The notes beneath the pieces are model-generated. The model was given only the letters and a program-made list of their open reading frames with translations, was not told the DNA's origin and made no database searches. From Sequoia sempervirens (taxonomy: Eukaryota > Streptophyta > Pinopsida > Cupressales > Cupressaceae), in contig VDFB02373365.1 in the NCBI GenBank assembly GCA_007258455.2, positions 223,485,353-223,549,352 on the forward strand: a stretch of 64,000 bases of DNA, read 5' to 3'. Shown here in pieces: positions 34,561 to 46,399 of the stretch. The position numbers and the translations under genes are program-made. Every line of letters starts with the position of its first letter. Positions within the stretch are counted from its first letter, which is position 1.

Positions 34561-35803
34561 TAAACAGATAGACACTTTGTATACACAAAGGAAGTAGGAG
34601 GAAGCTGAAAAAGCCTTAGTTGTCTTTTGTCCTATTTTTCAAATGAGGCATAGTGGTGAAGAGTGTCCATATAATAAAACAAAGATATCTTCTTTAGAGG
34701 AAGCAAGTAGGGACACTACTCTAAAACCTCTTCTTGTAGGGATGACTAAGGTAGAATACATAGACGAACCTGTTTACTTCATGGCCCAATGGAGACCTTG
34801 GCAACCAAGAACAATGCCCCCAACCGATTATCAAGTCGTAACTCAAAATCCTTTTCAACAAAATTCTTTCCCAAACCAACCTGGATGGTATGAAGGTTGG
34901 AAACAACCTCCATACTACCCCTAGTGGTCACAAGAATACCCGCCTACTCCACAATCATGGCAAGCATGGTGAGCACCACCACCATTTTACCCATAATATC
35001 AATCATTCCCTCTATAGCCACCACCTCCAACAATTAATCCATATCAGCAATCCCAACAACTCTTGCCACCTATCCTGTCATCTAATCAACCCTCTAGTTC
35101 AACCCAACCTCCTAAATCCATGCCAATGCCCACACAACCATCACCAAATCCAAATAATAAGGTGGTGCAACCAGTCTATAATAATGAAGTGGCAAGATTA
35201 CTGACTTACCCTGTCAATGCATTAGAGATTGACGGTGTATATCTATGGTCAATGAAGAACCTCCAAGGGCCAACCGTCACAAAAGTTGAAGATTCTCTAG
35301 TTGAGCCAAAGGAAGAGCAACCAAAGCCTCCATTTCCAGATATGTTGCAAGAGCGACCAAAACAACAAGAAATATCTCAAACTGATTTTGATTTTATGAA
35401 TGAATTACGTAATGTTAACATTAAAATTCCTTTGTTGTAGGCTATTCAAGATGTTCTGGTGTACACTAAAGCAGTCAAAGAAATCTATGGGAGGAAACAA
35501 CAAAAGAAGCGGGACCCCAAGATAGTCCAGGTCATTGGATAACTCGTAGACTTGATGTTGGGGAGGATTTTTGTTCTTAAGTATGCAGATCCAGGAAGTC
35601 CAATGGTTAAGGTATGTATTGGTGATCTAATCATTCCAAATACACTTGTGGATCTAGGAGCAACTATAAATGAAATGACTAACAAAACTAAGGAGGATGT
35701 CTCTTCAAGGACTTAGACCTACTCCAACGGTCTTGCAAATGGTTGATCACTCCCTCATAAAACCAGAAGGTATGATTGAAGATATCATTATTTCTATTGA
35801 GTT
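34561..35803 (+). pseudogene. Athila-like gag, part 2, and protease
   Basis: It resumes the host gag exactly where the nested element interrupts it: KQIDTLYTQRK, a stop, EEAEKALVV, then FCPIFQMRHSGEECP (a decayed zinc-finger-like block) and a Pro/Gln-rich tail (34780-35170). FMNELRNVNIKIPLL near 35393 matches the gag-protease linker of Athila proteins. The aspartic protease follows, with the ADPGSPMVKVCIGDLIIP block and the active-site signature DLGA at 35651-35662 (Asp-Leu-Gly form as in Athila). A stop and a frameshift separate it from the RT frame at 35804. Confidence 0.8.
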
Positions 35804-37800
35804 TTGGGAGTATCCAATGGATTTCATGATTTGCAACCAAAGATTAAGTTGGGGGGATACCCCTTAATTTTAGGAAAACCATGGTTAGCTTCTACTAATG
35901 CTTTCATTAATTACAAGTTTGGAAACATGGTGATTTCGAACAGGGAGCAAATGAAGCAATTAATGTTGTACCCTCTAGCGCAACCATTGTTGGAAACAAA
36001 GGATCCCTTATGGATTGATAGCGATTTAGAGGAGTATTTACCTATTTTGACAATAGATCATAGTAGGGAATTTGAGGATATTTTAGAAGATACTATTATT
36101 AATCATTTCTTGCAAAATTATTATTTGGTTGATAATGATCTAGAGACAATGATTTTTCCTACGGGTATAAGTGATACTTTCTCATTTGGAAACTTTTCGT
36201 TAGTTAGTACCTCACAGTCTATTCATCATTTTATTACTTTGCATCAATTATTGCCACATACTTGTATATACAGTCCATTTTTGATATCTGGGAATTATGA
36301 CCCATCTTTGTCTAATTCACAATTACTTGTTGTAGATACCCCTCTACAATCCCAAGTTACTGAAATCCTGCCTGGTAAAACACTCAACGTCAATCCCAAT
36401 TTGAATTCCTCCCAATTAAAAGACTTGATTGAGATGTTGCATGCACACATGGAAGCCTTTGCTTGGGATTACCAAGACATGAGAGGTATTCATCTCGCTA
36501 CATGTACACACCATATCTATATAGAAGAAGGGAGTAGACCTGTGCGACAACCCTAGAGAAGGTTAAACCCAGTCTTATGGGAAATAGTTAAGGAAGAACT
36601 TCAAAAGTTACTTAATGTAGGATTTATTTATCTGATATCAGATAGCCAATGGGTTTCCCCACTAGTAGTAGTTCCTAAGAAGAATAGAAAATGGAAAATA
36701 TGTGTTGATTATAGGGTCCTTAACACGGCCACTAAGAAAGACCATTTCCCACTTCCTTTCATTGACCAAGTTTTAGATACCCTGGCTGGAAAGAAGTTCT
36801 TTTCCTTTCTCGATGGATTTAGTGGGTATAACCAAATCCGTATTGCCCCGAAAGACCAAGACAAAACTACTTTTACCTACCCTTGGGGCACATTTGCTTA
36901 TAATGTCTTACCTTTCAGATTGTGTAATGCACCTGCTACTTTTCAGGGAGTTGTTCTAAGTATTTTTGCTGATTTAATTCATGACTGTGTAGAAGTGTAT
37001 ATGGATGACTTTACTATTTATGGTGACACATGTGATGAAGCTAAGGAAAATCTTGAAAAAGTGCTTAAACAATGTATTGATACTAACCTTTCTTTAAGTC
37101 ATGAAAAATGTCATATTTTAATGACTGAAGGAATTGTTTTGGGCCATTATATTTTTGCAAAAGGAATAGAAGTGAACCATAAAAAGGTAAAAATCATTCA
37201 AGAATTTCCTGTTCCCACCTCTCTGAAGGATGTACGTAGTTTCCTAGGACATGTTGGTTATTACAAGAGGTTTATTCAAAATTTCAGCAAGATTGCCTCA
37301 CCCCTCTTTGTGTTGATAGGGAAAGATGCAGGTTTCTCATGGACATCCAAATGCCAACAAGCCTTCGAGGAAATCAAAGGTAAACTTATAACTACACCTG
37401 TGCTGCGAGGACCCAATTAGGAGTTGCCATTCCATATACATATCGACACATCAAATAATTTTATGGGAGTCGTACTCAAACAAAAGGAAGACACTCTCTT
37501 TTACTCTATCTATTATATCAGTAAGAATTTTACTGGTGCTGAGGTAAACTATACTGTCACTGAAAAGGAATTATTGGTTGTAGTTTATGCAATAAATAAA
37601 TTTTGCCACTATATCACTAGATACAAAGTTTTTGTGCATATGGATCACTTTACTATTAGATTTTTCATGAACAAACTAGTTGTTATAGGACGTGTGATCT
37701 GGTGGTTGCTTCTCTTGTAGGAATTTGACATTACCATTCTCGACAAACTAGGATGAGAGAATGTAGTGGCTGATTTTCTATCTAGACTGCAGCATGATGA
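35804..37800 (+). pseudogene. Athila-like reverse transcriptase and RNase H
   Basis: A single frame with stops at 36554 and about 37418. Blocks in order: LGGYPLILGKPWLAST, LLNVGFIYLISDSQWVSPLV, VVVPKKNRKWKICVDYRVLN, FSFLDGFSGYNQI, LPFRLCNAPATFQ, the catalytic VYMDDFTIYG (YMDD at 36998-37009), HYIFAKGIEVNHKKV, DVRSFLGHVGYYKRFI, then RNase H IHIDTSNNFMGVVL and NYTVTEKELLVVVYAINKF. The polymerase Asp pair is intact even though the frame is broken. It then passes into ENVVADFLSRL, the usual RNase H to integrase linker, at about 37758. Confidence 0.9.
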
Positions 37801-37959
37801 CGAACTAGTTCCAGTCGATGACGCCTTTCCAGATGAGCATCTCTTTGCTATATCAGCAAAAAGTGTGGTACACTGACATAGAAAATTATTTGGTTACTTG
37901 CAAGTTCCCACCTCATTTCTCTCTGAGGGAACATTGAAAGTTGGTTGGATTCAATGGTG

Positions 37960-39106
37960 ATTACACGTGGATTAATGGGTTTCTCTTTTGACGTGGCCTT
38001 GACAACATCATGCATCAGTTTGTGCCTGAAGATGATGTCTTCGACATACTTTGTGCATGCCACATAGAACCTTGCAGAGGACATTTTGTTGCTCAGAGGA
38101 CTATCCAAAAGGTCTTAACTGTCGGTTACTATTGGCCTACACTCCATAAGGATTGTAAGAATTATATTCAACATTGTGATAAATGTCAATGTATGGGTCG
38201 ACCTACCTACTCTGATGAAATGCCTCTACATCCCCAATTATTCATAGAGCCATTTGAAAAATGGGGGTTAGATTTTGTAGAGCCCATTAATCCTCCTTCT
38301 TAGAATAAAGAATAAATTTTGGTTTGTAAAGATTATGTCACTAAATGGGTAGAGGTAGTAGCCTTAAAGCATGCTAGGGATACTAAGGTTTCTAACTTCT
38401 TGTATTTAGAGATTTTTTCCAAGTACGACATGCCTCGAGAAATTATCATGAACCACGGAGCATAGTTCACCTATGACTTGATTGTTGCATTGGTATGAGA
38501 ATATGAAATTAAGTATCATAAATCCTCTCCATACCATATACAGGGCAATGGGCAAGTGGAAGTAACCAACCAAGAATTGGAGAATATTCTCACAAAGATA
38601 GTAGCATTGCACAAGAAAGAGTGGGTAGAGAGACTTCCAGAAGCAGTTTAGGCCTATCACACAACTTGGAAGATGACCACAGGACTAACACCATATGAGC
38701 TCGTCTATGACAAGAAGGTTGTCTTGCCAATTGAATTCAAAGTGAAGAATCTCAGCACCGCTCTTCAGCTTGGGATGAGTCTCATTGAAGCACAGAAAGA
38801 GAGACTTGCTCAACTCCATTCTTTAGATGAAATGCATTAGGAGTCCCTTTTCATGGAGAAGTGGTGTAGAAGCAAAGAGCACAGTGGCATGACCGCTTCA
38901 TTCAGTCACAAAAATTCCAACTCGAGGATTGGGCGTTACTTTATGACTTCCGGTTTTAGGACTTCAAAGGGAAGTTTCATACTCATTGGCTTGGTCCTTA
39001 TGAAATTAAGACTGTGCACGATAACGGTGTTGTTAGATTGTGCACTGTGGTTTCTAAATGCATGACTCTTCTTGTTAATGGGCATCGTTTGAAGCTTTAC
39101 AAATGA
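37960..39106 (+). pseudogene. Athila-like integrase
   Basis: It is shifted in frame relative to RT. The zinc-binding HHCC module reads [24 protein letters not shown] and HCDKCQ. The catalytic core has Asp in [13 protein letters not shown] where the second Asp is expected (Asp to Asn), and Glu in GNGQVEVTNQE. Further on are TPYELVYDKKVVLPIEF and, in another frame, a GPF/Y-type tail LGPYEIKTVHDNGVVRLCTV ending at the TGA at 39104-39106. There are several in-frame stops. Confidence 0.87.
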
Positions 39107-40423
39107 CCCCTTTCGAAGGAAACATTTGCTTATACTGTGATGAATGAACTAACTCTTGTTCCTATCACTTCTTCTAAATAACGATATGTATCACAAAAGT
39201 AAAATTAAAAAAAGCAATAAAAGATCCAACAATGAAAACCCCTGGGCATTGTTGGCTAGTTAACACTTGAAAACCGACCTCCGACAAGTGTTGACTATTT
39301 AATAATCTTAGGGGTGAAAACCGATTTACTGGTGCCTCTAGGCGGTGATAGAGTGAAAATCGGGTTGCCGAAAATCTGTCATTGAGAGAAAAAAAATCAT
39401 CACCATTTGTTCTTCCTGTCACTAGCATGCTAGGAAGTTCAACCACGATAGTTTTTTTTCGCACCCCTTTCGGCTATGTCTCTTTCTGGGATATTTTTTT
39501 AGCCTCCTAGTGCTCTCCTTCTTTGGTTGGTTATCTTGTGCAATGGTTTTCACCTTTCATGTTTTTTTGTGTGCTAAGAACTTTCCTGTCATTCATGTGA
39601 CAGTGTTCAAGCTCTTTACTGCAACAGTCGTTGTACTCTATGTTGGCATTTCTAGTTCTGTTGCACATACGTTGCTAGGTTGTCTTTTATTCTCATGTCA
39701 TTTTAAATCCCAATTGACATTGATTTCATCTATTCCCTTTTTGGATTTTCATTCTGCTGCTTTTGGATTTGTCGTACCATTCACCCCCAAACTTTTCTCC
39801 ACGTCTTTCTTTCTGGTCTCGTCTATCTTTGTCTGTCGCTTGTCACCTCACTCCATCATCATTTCCACATCATCCTTCTCTTGCTCCATTTTTTTGTCCC
39901 ATCACCTTCACTGTGATCTTCTTCCACTTGTGCTACCCATTCTATAGGGATGTTGCATTAATGCTCGGTCATTTATCGTCCTCCCGCGTTAGATTTCTCA
40001 CGTGGCTTGATCTGCTTCGATAATTGGTAAGGTGGTAAGTTTTATCTTCTTTTATAATTTATTAGTTATATTTATTTTCCATGAACCACTGGTGACTTGT
40101 CCCGTGGACAGGTCTGACCTTCAGCTGGGGGGAGGATAAAATTGGCATATTCTTTGTAGCTATTTATGGTACGATTGCTTGGATAGGGCATATTTTTCAC
40201 TTGGTTTACTTGTCATTTCTGATCCCTAACTGTATTATACAATTAATTCCCATACGCTTAATGCCTCGTGTTCATTAATCATTTACCACATATTATATGA
40301 CATCTTGTTGTTTTTCCCTTAACCCACTTTACCTTTTTACCATTTCCATCTCCCTGTTTTAGCATTTTGCATTGGCGGTTCTGAATTTCTGGTTTTCTAC
40401 AGCGTCAACTTCCTAGCACAACC
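39107..40423 (+). other. Athila spacer between pol and the 3' ORF
   Basis: No recognised coding domain. A 145-codon hydrophobic frame at 39510-39947 is noted but is probably a product of T-rich sequence. A polypurine-like GGGGGGAGGA lies at 40127-40136, and the 3' ORF starts about 290 bp further on. Confidence 0.45.
40127..40136 (+). other. Internal polypurine tract
   Basis: GGGGGGAGGA, preceded by CTTCAGCT, between pol and the 3' ORF. G-rich tracts at this position occur in Athila/Tat relatives, and it could have acted as a second plus-strand primer. The role is inferred. Confidence 0.4.
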
Positions 40424-42284
40424 ATGGTTGAATGCCGACACCGCTATGAACCTAGCTCCATGAAATAACTTTGAGCTACAAGGGAGGCCTATAAAATATT
40501 CTAGCAAGTGCATTGGGATGTATACTTTAAAAGGTTGTGTGGGTTTGACAAGAATGTAGCCAGGGATTTTGTACTTGGGTTCCACGAGAATCAAGTGAGT
40601 ATCAAGGGATTGCAATTCTCTATTTTAGTTGAGACAATTACGGATGTCACAAGACTTCCATTTTCTAGGGAACATTATTTTCTTGACGTTTCTACCAAGG
40701 TGACTGATTTACAGCCCTTGAGAAGGCAATTTTTACAGTGTGGTGAACCCATTGAGTATGTTACTGGCCAAGGGACCAAGTTGTGTTTACTTCCTCATCC
40801 ATGGAATGATGTTTCCTGGTTTATTATATAGTACATTACTTGCGAAGTGAGGTACACATATGTATATGCACAACATTTTCACCTCCTATTGCATTTGAGG
40901 AAAGGTTTTCTTGTAAATGTCCCCCATTTTCTTCTTTGTTCATTACAACGCATGAGTAAGGTTGTGCAAAGTGGGAAGCAACATTCCTTAGCTCATCATG
41001 AATTAATTAGGTTTTTGATTATCTAATAATTAAATTTGTTGTCTCCTCCTAGTGATTGTGATAGCTTTGTTAGCCTAGAGGAGGAAAATTTGGAGCAGGA
41101 AGTAGAAATCCTTGACAAAGAAAAAGGAAATTTAGAATAAGAAGAAGGAAACCTTGGTGAAGAGGAAATTTTAAAGATGGAAGAAAAACCTACAAGGCCC
41201 ACTCACATTGAAGAAAGCCTTCCTACAACCCCCTTTACTTCATGTTCAAGTAGAAAGAGGAATCTTAATAAAAAGACCCCAATTACTTCCAGTTCCAGTC
41301 CTAAACATAGGTCTAGTAGGCAACTTTCCATTGGACACAATCCAAAAACACAAACTATTGTAGAGTAGTTTCCAGCACCTAATAATGACAAAGAGGCTAT
41401 GGATAAGTTGAAAGGACTAGCCCGTGTTACAAGTGACATTATAGAAAATTAGATGATTATAAAGAACTTGATTCTAATTTAGAGGTCTTGTCCATAGAAT
41501 GAAAACGTCAGCAGAGAATATAGAAGATCTGGGAGATGAAAGACAAAGGAAAAGAAAAAGAAACCTAGTCCTGGTAAGATAGCCTCAAAAACCCTTGATG
41601 GTGGTTTTGACTCCAATTCTAAACCAGTAACTAATCCTAGTCGACCAAAGATCGTTCCCTCCTTTCATGAGACAAGAAGTACTATTTCAGAACAACACTT
41701 TAAATTCTCTGCACTTGGTGAGGGGAAGGATACTAATGATGGGACATAAGTAAATGTATCAAATGCATAGGAAGAATTAGACCAACCCAATACTTTGGGA
41801 AGCTTCATGGGTTTTGATGAAAACTTAGATGATTTGCAAGATGATGAGACTCTAGGTGAAGAACATGAGATATATGTGGCCATCAGCCCTATCATTGCTT
41901 ATGTAGAAGAGTAGGGTAAACAAGAGAATCCTCTGTCTCTTGTTGACCGATATGGTGCAAAAAACTTAATGATGGTTGAATATGTAGAACCTAGACAAAA
42001 TGATAGTAGAGATTTTGTCAACCAAGGAAATCCAGAGGTCCACATGAAGGGTGAAGAGGGGATTGAAGAAAAAGTTGAAGTAGAAGCCGAGGAGGAATTT
42101 GAAGAAAATGAGATCCTCCTCAAACAAGTCAAGGATTTGCAGAGTCTAGTCAAAAAGTTAAGGAAAGAGAATAAAGAGTTGCAGGATCAGTTTGAACAAG
42201 CCAATTCTATCTCCCGGACATAGGTAGGGGAAATTCAAGGGTTAAAGGTGCAGCTGGAACAAGCAAGAGTTTCTAAAGATTAAC
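40424..42284 (+). pseudogene. 3' ORF relic in the env-like position of the Athila element
   Basis: Plus strand with about ten stops. The N-terminal part has KIFQQVHWDVYFKRLCGFDK, ITDVTRLPFSREHYFLDVST and QFLQCGEPIEYVTG (40493-40770). A Glu-rich stretch and a Ser/Lys-rich stretch follow. The C-terminal part has the heptad-rich ILLKQVKDLQSLVKKLRKEN (about 42110-42170), a likely coiled coil. I see no signal peptide or transmembrane segment, so an envelope function is not supported. It resembles the uncharacterised 3' ORFs of plant Athila/Tat elements by place and architecture only. Confidence 0.5.
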
Positions 42285-42432
42285 ATACTCATTGAAGATC
42301 ATGAGGAGTAGATAGAGACTTTGAGGCAATATTGGGTTTGAGAAATTACCAGTACTATTCAGAGACTAACCAGGCTATCTTGGTTTGTAGTCTTTTTCTT
42401 TCCTTGCATGAGGACATGCAAGATCTTCACCT

Positions 42433-42442
42433 GGGGAGAAAA
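42433..42442 (+). other. Polypurine tract of the Athila-like element
   Basis: GGGGAGAAAA directly before the TGATGGGC start of the 3' LTR. Confidence 0.8.
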
Positions 42443-43863
42443 TGATGGGCACAACTTAGGCCTCATTATTTCATTCCTTATCTGCATTTTTTCTTTAATT
42501 ATTTTTCCCTGATCATATCTCCTGTCACCTTTTGTTATAGGAAAATAAGTATATTTAATAAATTATGAAAAGAATTAAAACTGCTACAATGCTAATTATT
42601 CAAAGAACTATTGATCATTTTGTGATTAATTTGAAGGGGTAATTAGATATGTGGCTCCAACTATTGAGAAGCACAAGGAAGATAGGGAGATTAAATGGAG
42701 AAACAAGCTGCCTTGTTGGAATGAATGTTGATGACATTTCACTTAGATTATCTTCTTGTTATGTTTTTGTTTTGATAAAGACAAATGTTGTTAAACAATT
42801 TTTGGCCAATTATCTATTTTGATTATAGACTCTAGTTTGTTGGCCATCGGCCACAAAAAAACCATAATAACTTTTAGCGATGACTATTCAGTATAAATGT
42901 GTGTGTGTGGTTTAAAGATGATATACATGATAATATGTAATATTATTTTGATGCTTCAAAAATCATTCTGAATTTCTCATGCATATGCATAACTGAGTTG
43001 AGCTTATAGGAAAGCATTAATATCTTCATCATCAATCAATAAAGGAGGCAGGGCCCACTCTTTCTGCTAATTGGTGACTTGTTTTAAGTTTGCAGTGTGG
43101 TAACTATGTGTGTGTACATTGGTTTGAAGTTAATTTCCTTTTTGTACATAGATTTAATTATTTGCAGTCATGTTACTTTGATTTGTTGTACACAAATTTA
43201 ATCATTCACAACCACGGCTAATTAGATTTCAAGGATTTCATTGTTCATCAATGTGCTTGTTAAGAATTTAAGAATTGAAGACTTGATTTATATAGATTGG
43301 AATTCACTAATTGCCAGTACATCATTTCAGAAACATCCTTTATTTTCTGTCATCATATTTTTCTGTTATCATATTTTCTATCACTGCAATTCCTGTCACA
43401 GTTCCTGGTGCACTTCTTGTCACAAGTCCTACCAAGAAACATAAAAAACAAAATAAAACCAAGCTTAAGATTAGGAGTTTATTGTATAATTTTAAGATAT
43501 TGATTTCTAGAGTTTAATTGAGGATTTCAAAGTGTACATGTGTTGGAGTAAAATAGGAAGATAGTGATTAAATATAGGATTTTACTCATTTGCAGATTGA
43601 AGTGTGCTTGAATTTTAGATTAAAAGGTGTGTTTGATTCAATTCTGAAATGCATTCATCCCCCCCTTAGTTCATTAGTTTCAACCCTTAGGTAGATTGTT
43701 GCAACACCCTTCATAAGTTTATGACTCCCGGATTGACAATTAAAGGAATAAAATGGGGAAATTACTACAAAATTTCTAAGGATTGACCCAAACACATTTA
43801 CCAACTTGATAGAGTCACGAGAGAAATTTATCTCCAATATCAATCCACAGTTTAATCCAATCA
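42443..43863 (+). mobile_element. 3' LTR of the Athila-like element
   Basis: 1421 bp, TG...CA, uninterrupted. It serves as the empty-site reference for the solo LTR inserted in the 5' copy. Confidence 0.92.
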
Positions 43864-46399
43864 CCAACCATTATTCTGCTTGTTGTCATCATCTTTTTTC
43901 TTGGTACTAATGGCTCCTAAAGAGTTTGTTCTACCATACATTAGCAACTTTAGGAATCCCATGATTCATAGGCTAGTAGGAAAACCAACTTTGATATAAC
44001 TATAATGTTGCAAATGGATATTAAGGCTAATATTCCTTAAACCCCTTGCAAACATATAATTTAAGTGACATGCTCAAATACCACTATAATGTCCCTAATA
44101 GATATAGCTACACATATTTCTTAAACCTTCTACAATTAATATTTAAAACTTGCTATTTTAAAATAATTTATAATTCCATGGCTAAATATTCAAGATAAAT
44201 ATCTAAAATATTTAATATTCATGACTAAAACTTATAAACCCTTAGTTTCGTACTGCTTTTCTAATTTAACACCGGTAAAACATTTGATTTAATTAATTTA
44301 CCTTAATATAGCATGAACTTAGAAATTTACTTCCACATTTGTATATAATAGCATTGAAACCCTAATATTATATATTAGATTCACAAAGGAGACAAACAAA
44401 TTTAACATTTACCTAGATATAATAATTTAGATTGTGAACATTACTTGTATTCATTAATACTTAGACTTAAGGTTTCAAATTGATAACTTCAAATTTTAGT
44501 CTTTTTAGTTCTTCACATATATACACCAAGATTGAATACCTAGATTATAAATAAAGTTCTTGACAATGTAAAATTAAATGTAAATCCTTTCATATGTTAA
44601 TAGGTTTGAGATTCATTACAACACAATATTGCAATAATAATAGTCGATTGGAAAACCACATCTACAATAAAAAATAAGAACAATGGTTGTCTAGCTATAG
44701 CAATAAACTATAACTACACTACTTAATCTACAACCATATTATAATAATAACACAAAGTTGTATATTCTTAGATAGCGATTTGTAATAACTTACTACATAT
44801 CACATATATAATAGATTTGAGTTTCATTTCCATGAACACTCCAAATACCATTGGATTTCTCTCCCATGATAATTGTAAGTGTTGTGCCAACTCCATATCA
44901 CTGGTATTAGCCACCATTAAAGTTCAAATGTGACCTTTGAGTGAGAATCACTCATCAACCAATATGGTTTTCATCCTTTAGTGCATGATATCTTCATGTT
45001 TTTCATCTTTAAACCTCCTATAAATTTGAGGTTATATAAATGTTGCATGGATGGTTGTCGTTGCACCAAAAGATTGACCTGTTAATGCTCGATACAACCT
45101 ATAGAGTTAATGAATCCATGGGAGGTGATTAATCCATGTCACAAACCCAAGCATTGCACTGCATAGCACAAGGAGACCAAGGGAACACACCTTGCAACAA
45201 TCCCCCCTAGCACAAGCGAGGGGTCTGAACCCGTGACCTAGGCTCTGATACCAATTGTTGCATAGACGACTGTCGTTGCACCAAAAGATCAACTTGTTAA
45301 TGCCTGATACAACCACTAGACTTAATGAATCCACAAGAGGCAGTTAAGCCATGACACGAACCCAAGCATTGTGTTGCACAACAAAAGGAGACCAAGGGTG
45401 CACACCTTGCGGCAATTTATCCTTATATCCATGTGTTTGAACACTAGGGTTCAAATATAACTTCAATTTAGGGTTTTTAAATATTTTTCATAGTAATCCC
45501 TTCTATGAAGTTTATATTTCGTAAAACTCCTTGGAAGAAGTTGAAGACCACATTAAATGCTAGATCTTATAGCTAGTACATGAAAAAGAGTGCTCATACC
45601 TAATGGTGGAATTTTCCTTTGAACTACACTTGAAATCATGTCACATGCCCATGTGTGTACATAGCAAGAATGGGGAAATCATTTCAATGACCTACAAACA
45701 TATTCTATAACAAAGATGAGAGATCCTAGGGGGTTTGAAACCTTAATTGCCTCATTAATGACAACTTTGCTCATATTTCTATTTACAAAGTTGAAGGTCA
45801 TTTCCCCATCATTAAATGATCCCTTTTTGTTTGCATAATATTTTAAAAGGTGTGCCATACAATTAAGCACTAATGTCAATTTAGTTATGTAGGGAGGTAG
45901 GTGAGGTGAATAGTAAAAGGAGGTGGGAATGTTAGAGTTTGGTTCTTGGGGGTACTCCATGAATCATACCATAAATTAGGGATAAAGATTTGGAAGGGAG
46001 ACATGTTGGTGAGGGAAAGTCCAAATCTTTAACAAAGGCTTGTGGTGGAGCGAGGCCTGGAAGAGAGGTATGACTATATATGAGAAAATTTGAAGTCTTG
46101 ATGAGATAAGTTTAGTGAAAGTGGGGAATGAGTGGGAGGAATGATAGTATGGGGAAGTATAATACCCTAATGAGAATAAAGGAAAGGGCATGCTGGGAAG
46201 GGAAACTTTTCAACTTTCATGACTTACACAAACATTGAGAATTGGACATGATCCCATAATTAACAACTTAATGAGCCTTAGCTAGATGCATATGCGATGG
46301 AAATGAAAAACACATGCACAAAATTGAGTTAAGGGAGATGTCAAAAATAGTGAATAGAAAATTTAGTCCATAATGGAGTATTAAAAAAGGGGATATGAC
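43864..46399. other. Right part of the outer insertion
   Basis: It contains the 44001-44235 segment shared with 21964-22195, then AT-rich non-coding sequence to 45050, the inverted dimeric repeat at 45052-45418, and unrecognised sequence to the GGGGATATGAC end. No protein domain is supportable; minus-strand frames near 45679-46191 are short and unlike any family I know. Confidence 0.45.
45052..45418 (-). repeat. Dimeric repeat, inverted copy of the window-start repeat
   Basis: Read on the minus strand it has the same unit order as 1-335: a partial unit, then ATTGGTATCAGAGCC with GGGTTCAGACCCC (a B-box-like block with changes), then a second unit ending CCATCCATGCAACA. This copy keeps TATCAGAGC intact, unlike the copy at 131-142. 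The unit period is about 213 bp. Confidence 0.65.

Larger units (their letters stand above)
22705..43863 (+). mobile_element. Athila-like Ty3/gypsy LTR retrotransposon, nested and inactive
   Basis: A full-length element with two LTRs of 1.42 kb, an Asp-tRNA-type primer site, gag, protease, RT, RNase H and integrase in gypsy order, an extra 3' ORF region, and a polypurine tract. About 12 kb remains after removing the solo LTR and the nested gag element. All genes carry stops. The flanking pentamers TGAAC and CCAAC match at only three positions, so the target duplication is not clean. The lineage call rests on the primer site, the VYMDDFTIYG form of RT and the 3' ORF position. Confidence 0.85.
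21962..46399. mobile_element. Outer insertion in the copia RT gene (unclassified, LTR-like ends)
   Basis: Flanked by ATCTC on both sides (21957-21961 and 46400-46404). It begins TTATAATGTCCCC and ends GGGGATATGAC; reverse-complemented with the next base, the right end reads TGTCATATCCCC, resembling LTRs with extended inverted ends. Its own sequence is 21962-22704 plus 43864-46399, about 3.3 kb once the Athila element is removed. About 230 bp at the left end (21964-22195) recurs at 44001-44235 at about three quarters identity. Whether it is one element, a solo LTR, or two insertions is unresolved. Confidence 0.5.

Noticed and set aside
39510..39947. 145-codon hydrophobic frame after integrase as an envelope protein
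   Set aside because: Hydrophobicity follows from T-rich codons; no signal peptide, cleavage or coiled-coil arrangement, and a second overlapping frame is equally long.
22700..43868. A clean target duplication for the Athila-like element (TGAAC/CCAAC)
   Set aside because: Only three of five bases match, so I do not claim a duplication, although the LTR ends themselves are certain.
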